A stretch of DNA of 64,000 nt from Streptomyces sp. Je 1-79 (GTDB lineage: Bacteria; Actinomycetota; Actinomycetes; Streptomycetales; Streptomycetaceae), in NCBI RefSeq assembly GCF_025195125.1, contig NZ_JAMGSL010000010.1:62001-126000 (forward strand), given 5' to 3'. A model generated the notes under the pieces. It saw nothing but the letters and a program-made list of their open reading frames with translations. It ran no database searches and was not told the DNA's origin. Below, piece after piece: positions 57,734 through 64,000 of the stretch. The first letter of the stretch is position 1; every line of letters starts with the position of its first letter. Position numbers and translations under genes: made by a program.

Positions 57734-58615
57734 TCAGACGTAGTCCTCCAGGCGGGCGACCGTGAAGCCCTGCTCCTGGATGCGGCGCAGCATGTCGGCC
57801 GTCATGCGGGTCATCGTCGTGCCCTTGAGCTCGGCCGGTCCGCGGAAGTGGGCCAGGATGATGTCGCCCGGGTGGAGCTTCCTGTCCCCGCGCTGGTACT
57901 GCATGTTCCTGATCTGCATCGACTCGCGCCACAGCACGATCGCGTCGACCCCGCACGTGCCCGCGGCGGCGCGGGTGTCCTCGTTCCAGTTGCCGTACGG
58001 CGGGCGGAAGAGCCGCGGGGTCGTCCCGTACTCCTTCGCCAGCTTCGTCTGCTGGCCGCATATCTCCTGCCGCTGGGCGGCTCGGCCGAGGGTGCGCAGG
58101 TTGGGATGGGTGAGGGTGTGGTTGGCGACGCCGTTGCCGAGGGCGGCGAGCGGCTCGAAGTAGCGGTAGTCGGTGCGTATCGCGGAGTCGGTGAGGAACA
58201 TCGTCACCGGGACCTTGAGGTCCTTCATCATCGTCACGAACTCCGGGTCCTTCTCGGCCCCGTCGTCGATCGTGATGAAGACGATCTTGTCCCGGGTCGG
58301 TATCTCGCTGATGACGGGGACGGGGTCGCCCGGCCGCCGCTTCACCGGCTTGGTCTTCGGCGGCGCGGGCGGGGCGGCGAAGGGCTTCAGCCCCCACTTC
58401 CGGTACGCGGCAGCGGCCTCGGCGGCCTGGCCCGGAGCCCGGTCCGGGTTCTTGCCCCCGGCGGGCGCCGTCGCGGGCGCGGACGGCTTCGCGGTGGCGG
58501 ACGGCTCGGCGGGGGCGGTGTCCGCCCCCGCCGTACCGCCGCAGCCCGTCACGAGCAGTGCGGCGACGGTCAGCGCCGCCCAGGTCACGATCTTCTTGTC
58601 CACGCCGTGTTTCAC
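57734..58615 (-). CDS. Polysaccharide deacetylase family lipoprotein (paralogue 2)
   Basis: Encodes 293 residues, starting MKHGVDKKIVTWAALTVAAL with lipobox LVTGC. The NodB-like domain has TIDDGAEKDP, NHTLTHPNLR, FRPPYGNWNEDT and IILAHFRG. It is very close in sequence and in final residues (ARLEDYV) to the deacetylase at 53051-54001; one of them is probably a duplicate. It is the last gene of the tsaB-rimI-tsaD run on the minus strand. Confidence 0.9.
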   Translation of the reverse strand: MKHGVDKKIVTWAALTVAALLVTGCGGTAGADTAPAEPSATAKPSAPATAPAGGKNPDRAPGQAAEAAAAYRKWGLKPFAAPPAPPKTKPVKRRPGDPVPVISEIPTRDKIVFITIDDGAEKDPEFVTMMKDLKVPVTMFLTDSAIRTDYRYFEPLAALGNGVANHTLTHPNLRTLGRAAQRQEICGQQTKLAKEYGTTPRLFRPPYGNWNEDTRAAAGTCGVDAIVLWRESMQIRNMQYQRGDRKLHPGDIILAHFRGPAELKGTTMTRMTADMLRRIQEQGFTVARLEDYV

Positions 58616-58651
58616 GCCGTGGATGATGTCGAACGCGGCCGGGAGGTTGCC

Positions 58652-58906
58652 TCAGTCCACGGACTCGAAGCGCCAGCGGTGCACCGGCCGGGTGATCAGG
58701 TCGGCCGCCGGCTCGGGCAGCTCGGGCAGCTCGGCGTCGGACGCCGTGACGCCCCACCAGGTCAGCACGAGGACACGGTCCTGCGGCGCCCGGAAGGTCT
58801 CGCGCCGCACCGGCTCGTACGGAAGCTCCTGCGCCCGCGCCCACTCCAGGAGTTCGGCGCCCCGGCCCTGGACCGCCCGGGCCTCCCACATGAGCGTGAG
58901 GATCAC
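58652..58906 (-). CDS. Small hypothetical protein coupled to tsaD
   Basis: Encodes 84 residues from the GTG at 58906, which overlaps the tsaD stop by 4 nt. It contains MWEARAVQGRGAELLEWAR, RVLVLTWW and RPVHRWRFESVD; the pattern suggests a small alpha/beta barrel of the antibiotic-monooxygenase type but is not diagnostic. Translational coupling places it in the t6A operon. Function not known. Confidence 0.78.
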   Translation of the reverse strand: MILTLMWEARAVQGRGAELLEWARAQELPYEPVRRETFRAPQDRVLVLTWWGVTASDAELPELPEPAADLITRPVHRWRFESVD

Positions 58907-60018
58907 GAGTAGAGGTTCTCCTTGCTGATCTCGTGCACGTGGTCGTGGTCGTGGTCGTGGTCGTGATGGTGCGCGCCCGGCACGTGCGGGTCGGTCACCG
59001 GCAGGGACGAGTCCGCCGACAGCTCCAGGTCGGAGGCCGGCCGGTTGCGGGCCACCATCTCCGCGCCCAGGGCCGCGACCATCGCGCCGTTGTCCGTGCA
59101 CAGCCCGGGCCGCGGCACCCGCAGCCGGATCCCGGCCCGCTCGCACCGCTCCTGGGCCAGCGCCCGCAGCCGCGAGTTGGCCGCGACCCCGCCGCCGATC
59201 ATCAGGTGGTCGACGCCCTCGTCCTTGCAGGCGCGTACGGCCTTCCGGGTGAGCACGTCGACGACAGCCTCCTGGAAGGACGCCGCCACGTCCCGTACCG
59301 GCACCTCCTCGCCCGCCGCGCGCCTGGCCTCGATCCAGCGGGCGACCGCCGTCTTGAGGCCGGAGAAGGAGAAGTCGTAAGCCGGGTCCTTCGAGCCGCT
59401 GAGCCCGCGCGGGAAGGCGATCGCGTTCGGGTCGCCTTCCCTGGCCAGCCGGTCGATGACCGGGCCGCCGGGGAAGCCGAGGTCGAGCACGCGCGCGATC
59501 TTGTCGAAGGCCTCGCCGGCCGCGTCGTCGATGGTCGCGCCCAACGGCCGGACGTCTGCGGTGATGTCGGGGGCGAGGAGCAGCGAGGAGTGTCCGCCGG
59601 AGACGAGGAGCGCCATCGTGGGCTCGGGGAGCGGGCCGTGCTCCAGCTGGTCGACGCAGATGTGCGAGGCCAGGTGGTTCACGCCGTAGAGCGGCTTGCC
59701 CAGCGCGTACGCGTACGCCTTGGCCGCCGAGACGCCGACGAGCAGCGCTCCGGCCAGGCCGGGGCCCGCCGTGACCGCGATGCCGTCCAGGTCCCTGGCG
59801 GAGATCCCGGCGTCCTTCAGGGCACGTTCGATGGTCGGGACCATCGCCTCCAGATGCGCGCGGGAGGCGATCTCGGGTACGACACCGCCGAAGCGGGCGT
59901 GGGTGTCGACGCTGGAGGCGACGGCGTCGGCGAGCAGCGTCGTGCCCCGGACGATGCCGACCCCGGTCTCGTCGCAGGAGGTCTCGATACCGAGTACGAG
60001 CGGTTCGTCAGCAGCCAT
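58903..60018 (-). CDS. tsaD: tRNA N6-threonylcarbamoyladenosine transferase TsaD with His/Asp-rich tail
   Basis: Encodes 371 residues. Kae1/TsaD features: VLGIETSCDETGVGIV, ASRAHLEAMVP with metal-binding His, VNHLASHICVDQLEHG (second His), LLVSGGHSSLLL and GGGVAANSRLRALAQER. The final residues are unusual: HHHDHDHDHDHVH followed by EISKENLYS. The enzyme transfers threonylcarbamoyl to A37 of ANN-reading tRNAs with TsaB and TsaE; both are in this window. The gene overlaps rimI by 11 nt. Confidence 0.96.
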   Translation of the reverse strand: MAADEPLVLGIETSCDETGVGIVRGTTLLADAVASSVDTHARFGGVVPEIASRAHLEAMVPTIERALKDAGISARDLDGIAVTAGPGLAGALLVGVSAAKAYAYALGKPLYGVNHLASHICVDQLEHGPLPEPTMALLVSGGHSSLLLAPDITADVRPLGATIDDAAGEAFDKIARVLDLGFPGGPVIDRLAREGDPNAIAFPRGLSGSKDPAYDFSFSGLKTAVARWIEARRAAGEEVPVRDVAASFQEAVVDVLTRKAVRACKDEGVDHLMIGGGVAANSRLRALAQERCERAGIRLRVPRPGLCTDNGAMVAALGAEMVARNRPASDLELSADSSLPVTDPHVPGAHHHDHDHDHDHVHEISKENLYS

Positions 60019-60529
60019 CGGAATCAGTTCCAGTTTCGGTCTCAGTTGCTTGAACGGTCAGTCGCATCACGAGCGCGTCGACGTTGCCCGGCTGGTAGTA
60101 GCCGCGGCGGAAGCCGATCGGCTCGAAGCCGAAGCGCTCGTACAGCTTCTGGGCACGGGTGTTGTCCACCCGTACCTCCAGCAGCACCTCGTCGCACTCG
60201 AACGCGGTGGCGTGCTGGAGCAGATCGGTGAGCAGCCGCGCGCCGAGGCCGGTGCCCCACTGGTCGCGGGCGACGGCGATCGTCTGGACGTCGCCGAGGC
60301 CGCCGGCGGCGGCGAGTCCGGCATAGCCGACGAGCTTCCCGCCGGCCTCCGCGACGACGTACCGGCGGGTGGCGCGCGGGCCGCGGGAGTGGGCCAGCTC
60401 GGACCAGAACATCCCCTCGGACCAGGCGTCCTCGGGGAACAGCTCGTGTTCGAGGACGAGCACCGGCCCGATGTCCCACCAGCGCATCTCGCGCAGGACG
60501 GCGCCGTCGGCGGACGTCACGGCGGTCAC
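60008..60529 (-). CDS. rimI: Ribosomal protein S18 alanine N-acetyltransferase RimI
   Basis: Encodes 173 residues from a GTG at 60529 that overlaps the tsaB stop by 4 nt. GNAT fold: MRWWDIGPVLVLEHELFPEDAW, then QTIAVARDQWGTGLGARLL (acetyl-CoA loop) and NTRAQKLYERFGFEPIGFRRGYY. RimI acetylates the N-terminal Ala of ribosomal S18; the actinobacterial enzyme can act on other N-termini. It lies in the middle of tsaB-rimI-tsaD, a common arrangement. Confidence 0.92.
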   Translation of the reverse strand: MTAVTSADGAVLREMRWWDIGPVLVLEHELFPEDAWSEGMFWSELAHSRGPRATRRYVVAEAGGKLVGYAGLAAAGGLGDVQTIAVARDQWGTGLGARLLTDLLQHATAFECDEVLLEVRVDNTRAQKLYERFGFEPIGFRRGYYQPGNVDALVMRLTVQATETETGTDSDGC

Positions 60530-61179
60530 TTGGGCGTGACCACCTTGTAGTTCTTCGGCACCTGGGCGTCGGGGCGGCGCAGGTACATCGGCAGCGGGTC
60601 GAGGAAGTCGGCGCCCGCCGCGAGCCGTTCCGCGGCGAGGGCGGCCAGCGCGCCCGCGGACTGGTGCTCGGGGTCGCGGGCGTCCGGGAAAAACTCGGGG
60701 TACAGGCGGGCGCCCGCGCCGACGACCGGCAGCCCGGCGACCTGCTCGGCGATCTCTGCGGGCCGGTCGACGGCGGCGTCCGTGACGCGCGTACGGCGGT
60801 TCTCGTACCGCGCCCAGTAGACCTCCTTGCGGCGCGCGTCCGTCGCGACGACGAACGGCTCCTCGATCCCGGAGGCGTACGCGAGCCCGTCGAGGGTGCA
60901 CAGACCGTGCACGGGGACGCCGACGGCGGAGGCGAAGGTCGCGGCGGTGACGAGTCCGACGCGCAGTCCGGTGTACGGCCCCGGTCCGACGCCGACCACG
61001 ATCCCGGTGACCGCGTCGAGCTTCAGCCCGGCCTCTTTCAGGACCCGGTCGACGGCGGGCAGCAGCAGCTCCCCGTGGCGGCGGGCGTCGACCTGCGTCG
61101 ACTCGGCGACGACGGATTCACCGTCGTGCAGGGCGACGGTGACGGCGGGCGTGGCGGTATCCATGGCGAGCAAGAGCAC
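60526..61179 (-). CDS. tsaB: tRNA threonylcarbamoyladenosine biosynthesis protein TsaB
   Basis: Encodes 217 residues. It has the ASKHA-type start LLLAMDTATPAVTVALHDG and GVGPGPYTGLRVGL, plus HGELLLPAVDRVL. The catalytic site is not needed; TsaB serves as partner of TsaD. First gene of the minus-strand operon. Translational overlaps bind it to rimI, tsaD and the small coupled gene. Confidence 0.95.
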   Translation of the reverse strand: MLLLAMDTATPAVTVALHDGESVVAESTQVDARRHGELLLPAVDRVLKEAGLKLDAVTGIVVGVGPGPYTGLRVGLVTAATFASAVGVPVHGLCTLDGLAYASGIEEPFVVATDARRKEVYWARYENRRTRVTDAAVDRPAEIAEQVAGLPVVGAGARLYPEFFPDARDPEHQSAGALAALAAERLAAGADFLDPLPMYLRRPDAQVPKNYKVVTPK

Positions 61180-61301
61180 GCAAACAGCCTACGGCTCCCG
61201 GCCGGTCCGCACGGCGCCCCGTCCCACCCTCCGGCGACTGCTACCGTCACGTCGAACAGGTATGGGGGTACCTCCCGGGCCGAAGGCTCCGGGGGAGAGA
61301 G

Positions 61302-61877
61302 GTGGGCAGCAGGGTGGCACGGAGCAGCTCGGGATTCGTGGCCGGGCTCACGGCGGCGGCGGTCGCCGCGGTCGCCTTCCTCGCCTACCAGGCGTCGGCG
61401 AACGCGCCCGCGGACGTCTCGGCGAAGCCGAGGACCCCCGCGTCGGCCCCTTCCTCCGCCGCGACCGGCGGCCCCCGGAAGCCTGTCAAGGACCCGCTCG
61501 CCGTGCCGGCGGACTCGGGCCGCGGGGCGCGCGTCGTGTACGCGCTGGCCGAGCGCCGGGTCTGGCTGGTGGACGCGAAGGGCCAGGCCACGCACACCTT
61601 CTCGGTCGTACCGAGCACGGTCCACCCGGTGCCCGGGGCGTACACCGTGACGTCCCGTTCGGGCTCGGTCCGCGGTTCGGACGGGGTGCAGATCGAGCAC
61701 GTGGTGCGGTTCACGACCGAGCAGGACGTCTCGATCGGCTTCAGCGCGGCGGTCGACGGCACGCTCCCGACGCCGGACCCCGCGCGGAAGACGGGCGGCA
61801 TCCGGATGAAGCGGGCGGACGGCGACGCGATGTGGACGTTCGCGTCGATCGGCGCGAAGGTCGTGGTCGTCGCCTAG
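61302..61877 (+). CDS. Secreted YkuD/L,D-transpeptidase-like protein lacking catalytic Cys
   Basis: Encodes 191 residues from the GTG at 61302; a GTG at 61314 has a better-spaced GGAGAGAGG. N-terminal helix (about 10-30) as signal anchor, then a Pro/Ala/Ser linker. The domain (about 75-191) has RVVYALAERRVWLVDAKGQ and VVPSTVHPVPGAYTV, as in YkuD domains, but where YkuD has SHGCIRM it reads TGGIRM. Without the Cys nucleophile it cannot cross-link peptidoglycan as an L,D-transpeptidase, so a structural or binding role is likely. Confidence 0.8.
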   Translation: MGSRVARSSSGFVAGLTAAAVAAVAFLAYQASANAPADVSAKPRTPASAPSSAATGGPRKPVKDPLAVPADSGRGARVVYALAERRVWLVDAKGQATHTFSVVPSTVHPVPGAYTVTSRSGSVRGSDGVQIEHVVRFTTEQDVSIGFSAAVDGTLPTPDPARKTGGIRMKRADGDAMWTFASIGAKVVVVA

Positions 61878-62011
61878 CGACGGCGCGACACCGGCGGCCA
61901 CGGCCCGCCACGCAGAGGCCGGAACAGCATTGACACCGGCCGAGAGTCCGCCCGCCGGAGCGGAACAGCCCCTTCACGCAGCCGCGCACCGAGCGCACGC
62001 ACACCTCGCCG

Positions 62012-62040
62012 CGTCGGCCGTCGCCGTACGACGGCCGACG
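62012..62040 (-). terminator. Terminator of the iron-box small gene
   Basis: Perfect 11-bp stem (62012-62022 with 62030-62040), 7-nt loop, 15 bp past the stop codon of the 55-codon gene on the minus strand. Confidence 0.75.
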
Positions 62041-62054
62041 TTCGCCCGAACGGG

Positions 62055-62222
62055 TTACGCCGCATCGCGCTCGACGTCCGGAGCGGCGGCCTCCGGCCGG
62101 CCGTCCTCGGGCTCTCTCTCACGCGGGGGTGTCGACACCACGTTCGCCGCCGCACAGGACGCGAGCAGGTCACTCATCGAGATCCGCGAGATCCGCGCTT
62201 CCGCGCCCTCTGGCGTCGCCAT
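62055..62222 (-). CDS. 55-residue protein under an iron box, function unknown
   Basis: A 55-codon gene starting ATG at 62222 with an ideal GGGAGG at 62228-62233, 5 nt before the start. The peptide opens MATPEGAEARISRISMSDLL, then ASCAAANVV with its only Cys, then a Pro/Glu/Arg-rich acidic tail ending VERDAA. No signal sequence or membrane helix. Upstream lies a DtxR-family iron box covering the -10 of a plausible promoter, and downstream a terminator. It therefore looks like an independent, iron-repressed gene. I recognise no family; a small metal- or haem-related protein, regulatory peptide or peptide precursor are all possible. Confidence 0.75.
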   Translation of the reverse strand: MATPEGAEARISRISMSDLLASCAAANVVSTPPREREPEDGRPEAAAPDVERDAA

Positions 62223-62233
62223 GCATGCCTCCC

Positions 62234-62252
62234 GTAGGTTAGGTACACCTAA
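62234..62252. promoter_or_regulatory. Iron box (DmdR/DtxR/IdeR-type operator)
   Basis: Matches 15 of 19 positions of the DtxR-family consensus TTAGGTTAGGCTAACCTAA. The core GGTTAGGT-N2-ACCTAACC (62237-62254) is a near-perfect palindrome. It covers the -10 region of the small gene's promoter and lies just before its ribosome site. Confidence 0.85.
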
Positions 62253-62274
62253 CCAGCTCGTGCATCCATGTCAC
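62246..62274 (-). promoter_or_regulatory. Promoter of the iron-box small gene
   Basis: On the minus strand GTGACA (62274-62269) and TAGGTG (62251-62246) are 17 bp apart; the -10 lies within the iron box, so repressor binding would block RNA polymerase. Confidence 0.6.
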
Positions 62275-62332
62275 CACGGCTCGTGCGACCGACGCAACAT
62301 CTTCCCGACACCTTGTCGGAACCTACGTACGT

Positions 62333-62824
62333 TCAGCTCAGCGCGAGGTTCTCGTCCGCCCAGCGCGCTCCGATCCCGCGCAGCACCAGCGTGCGCCGGT
62401 CGTCGTCGGTGTCGCCCACCACCCGGTGGATCAGGACGTGCAGCCGGTCGTCCGTGAGGTCCTCGACCTTGCCGTCGCCCCACTCCACGACGATCACCGA
62501 ATCGGGCAGCGAGACGTCCAGGTCGAGGTCCTCCATCTCGTCGAGGCCGCCGCCGAGGCGGTACGCGTCGACGTGGACCAGCGCCGGTCCACCGACCAGT
62601 GACGGGTGGACGCGGGCGATGACGAAGGTCGGGGAGGTGACGGCGCCGCGCACGCCGAGGCCCTCGCCCAGGCCGCGGGTGAGCGTCGTCTTTCCGGCGC
62701 CGAGTTCGCCGGTCAGCATCACGAGGTCGCCCGGGCGCAGCAGCTTCGCCAGACGACGGCCGATCTCCTGCATCTCCTCCGGGGAGTCGATGTCGAGGGT
62801 GGCAGCGGAGTGCGGTTCTTCCAT
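62333..62824 (-). CDS. tsaE: tRNA threonylcarbamoyladenosine ATPase TsaE
   Basis: Encodes 163 residues from the ATG at 62824 (a TTG at 62833 is possible). P-loop LTGELGAGKTTLTRGLGEGL, switch TSPTFVIARVH, then VHVDAYRLGG and VIVVEWGDGKVEDL, all typical of TsaE. It is an ATPase that drives recycling of the TsaBD complex in t6A37 formation. It lies about 10 bp after the alpha/beta hydrolase gene on the same strand, and apart from tsaB/tsaD. Confidence 0.95.
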   Translation of the reverse strand: MEEPHSAATLDIDSPEEMQEIGRRLAKLLRPGDLVMLTGELGAGKTTLTRGLGEGLGVRGAVTSPTFVIARVHPSLVGGPALVHVDAYRLGGGLDEMEDLDLDVSLPDSVIVVEWGDGKVEDLTDDRLHVLIHRVVGDTDDDRRTLVLRGIGARWADENLALS

Positions 62825-62834
62825 ACGGGCCAAC

Positions 62835-64000
62835 CTAACGGGTGCCGGCCCCCGCCTTGGCCGCGGTCGCGGGCACCGCTCCCACCTTCGCCAACAGGTC
62901 CGCGAGCCGGTCCGTGACCGCCTCGGGGTGCTCCAGCATCACCAGGTGCCCGGCGTCGGGCACGATGACCAGCTCCGCCTCCGGCAGCAGGTCGGCGATC
63001 GCCTCGGTGTGCGAGCTGGGGGTGACCAGGTCCCGGTCGCCGGCGAGCGCGAGCGCCGGTACGTCGACGAAGGCCGCGAGCGCCGCCGCCTTGTCGTGCT
63101 CGGCGAAGGCCGGGTAGAACTCCGCCACCACGTCGATCGGGGTGGACTCGATCATCCGCTCGGCGAACCGGGCGACGGCCGGGTCCACGTCCCGGGAAGA
63201 GAAGGAGTACTTCTTGATCAGCCCGGCGAACAGGTCGGCCGTAGCCCTGCGGCCCCGCTCCACGAGCTCCGCCTGCGCGCCGAGCGCCTTGAGCACACCC
63301 GGCAGGACCCGCCGCACCGCGTTGACCCCGGCCGTCGGCAGTCCGTAGTTCACCTCGCCCAGCCTCCCCGCCGACGTACCGACGAAGGCGACGCCGACGA
63401 CGCGCTCGCGGACGAGTTCCGGGTACCGGTCGGCGAGGGCCATGATCGTCATGCCGCCCATCGAGTGCCCGACCAGGACCAGCGGCCCCTCGGGCGCCGC
63501 GGCGTCGATGACGGCCCTGAGGTCGCGGCCCAGCTGGTCGATGGAGACGGGCACGCCGTCGGGCCCGGACTGGGCGACGCCCCGGCCGGAGCGGCCGTGG
63601 CTGCGCTGGTCCCAGTAGACGGTACGGACCAGTCCGCGCAGCGCCTCGCGCTGGAAGTGCCAGGAGTCCTGCCCGAGGCAGTAGCCGTGGCTGAAGACGA
63701 CGGTGACGGGCGCCGGCGCCTTACGGCCGAAGAGTCTGCGGCGGCGGGGCGCCGGGGCGTCCGACTCGACCTCGTCGGTCTCGTAGTACAGCTCGGTACC
63801 GTCGTCCGCGGGCGCCTTGCCGGGGGTGCCGCGCAGGGAGCCGTAGGGCGCGGTGGCGTCGAGGGCGAGGCGGGCCTTCTGCCGCATGCCGCGCCCGACC
63901 GTGAGCCGCTCGACGGCGACGCCGGCCGCCGCGCCGGCGGCCAGGACGCCTATCGCGGCACCGGCGAGCCCGGCACGCCGCCAGTTGTCGGTGCTGGACT
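62835..64000 (-). CDS. Alpha/beta hydrolase with N-terminal membrane anchor (5' end cut off)
   Basis: Partial: the frame is open to the window end, giving 388 codons without a start. At the cut end it reads NWRRAGLAGAAIGVLAAGAA, a membrane helix, then AVERLTVGRGMRQKARLALD, so the ATG at 63887 is internal. The hydrolase domain has VFSHGYCLGQDSWHFQ, WDQRSHGRSGRG, the nucleophile elbow GHSMGGMT, ALAGDRDLVTP with Asp and DAGHLVMLEHP with His. Family members hydrolyse esters or amides; substrate unknown. It precedes tsaE. Confidence 0.9.
   Translation of the reverse strand, partial: SSTDNWRRAGLAGAAIGVLAAGAAAGVAVERLTVGRGMRQKARLALDATAPYGSLRGTPGKAPADDGTELYYETDEVESDAPAPRRRRLFGRKAPAPVTVVFSHGYCLGQDSWHFQREALRGLVRTVYWDQRSHGRSGRGVAQSGPDGVPVSIDQLGRDLRAVIDAAAPEGPLVLVGHSMGGMTIMALADRYPELVRERVVGVAFVGTSAGRLGEVNYGLPTAGVNAVRRVLPGVLKALGAQAELVERGRRATADLFAGLIKKYSFSSRDVDPAVARFAERMIESTPIDVVAEFYPAFAEHDKAAALAAFVDVPALALAGDRDLVTPSSHTEAIADLLPEAELVIVPDAGHLVMLEHPEAVTDRLADLLAKVGAVPATAAKAGAGTR

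Overview
This window is chromosomal DNA from a Streptomyces species. The evidence is very high GC with strongly GC-biased third codon positions, GTG/TTG starts with GGAGG-type ribosome sites, and the neighbourhood guaA - kinase cluster - glpD - guaB3 - guaB - shbA - bldM - whiD - groEL/groES - tsaD/rimI/tsaB. That order closely matches what I remember of the S. coelicolor SCO4746-SCO4800 region. The WhiD cysteines fall at residues 23, 53, 56 and 62, as published for WhiD. I see no insertion sequence, prophage, CRISPR array, tRNA or rRNA. This is core-type chromosome with small accessory inserts.

Layout. 1-9.7 kb: a small lipoprotein, a SWIM-zinc-finger/DUF5691 pair, the isobutyryl-CoA mutase small subunit (icmB), a lipase-like hydrolase, an M23 peptidase and the helicase PcrA. 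9.98-18.8 kb: two NlpC/P60 cell-wall hydrolases, a PspC/LiaF-like envelope-stress module (response regulator, PspC-histidine kinase, divergent PspC-LiaF membrane protein), DoxX and other membrane proteins. 18.9-26.3 kb: a class II aldolase, guaA, a chorismate mutase preceded by a possible attenuator leader, a cholesterol-oxidase-like GMC oxidoreductase and a succinate-semialdehyde dehydrogenase. 26.5-33.5 kb: three consecutive membrane-anchored Ser/Thr kinase-family proteins, the middle one a pseudokinase. 33.8-42.8 kb: glpD, a UDP-sugar dehydrogenase homologue that has lost catalytic residues, guaB3, guaB, the ECF sigma factor shbA, bldM and whiD. 43-49.9 kb: a LysR regulator, MOSC and SDR proteins, a DUF2264 protein with a divergent DeoR/LacI-type regulator, and a SnoaL-like protein. 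50-52.3 kb: groES-groEL1 under two CIRCE elements. 52.4-64 kb: two polysaccharide deacetylases, a methyltransferase, an ECF42-type sigma factor with its DGPF partner, the t6A operon (tsaB-rimI-tsaD), a degenerate L,D-transpeptidase, a 55-codon gene under an iron box, tsaE and an alpha/beta hydrolase cut by the window end.

How the parts relate. guaA, guaB and guaB3 cover GMP synthesis. shbA, bldM, whiD and the kinase cluster are developmental or sporulation regulators. Many of the remaining genes (M23, two NlpC/P60, deacetylases, PspC/LiaF module, LDT-like protein) act at the cell envelope. tsaB, tsaD and tsaE serve tRNA t6A37 synthesis. The most unusual items are the iron-box small gene (62012-62274), the Phe/Tyr leader upstream of chorismate mutase, the pseudokinase, and two enzyme homologues whose catalytic cysteine has been replaced by glycine.
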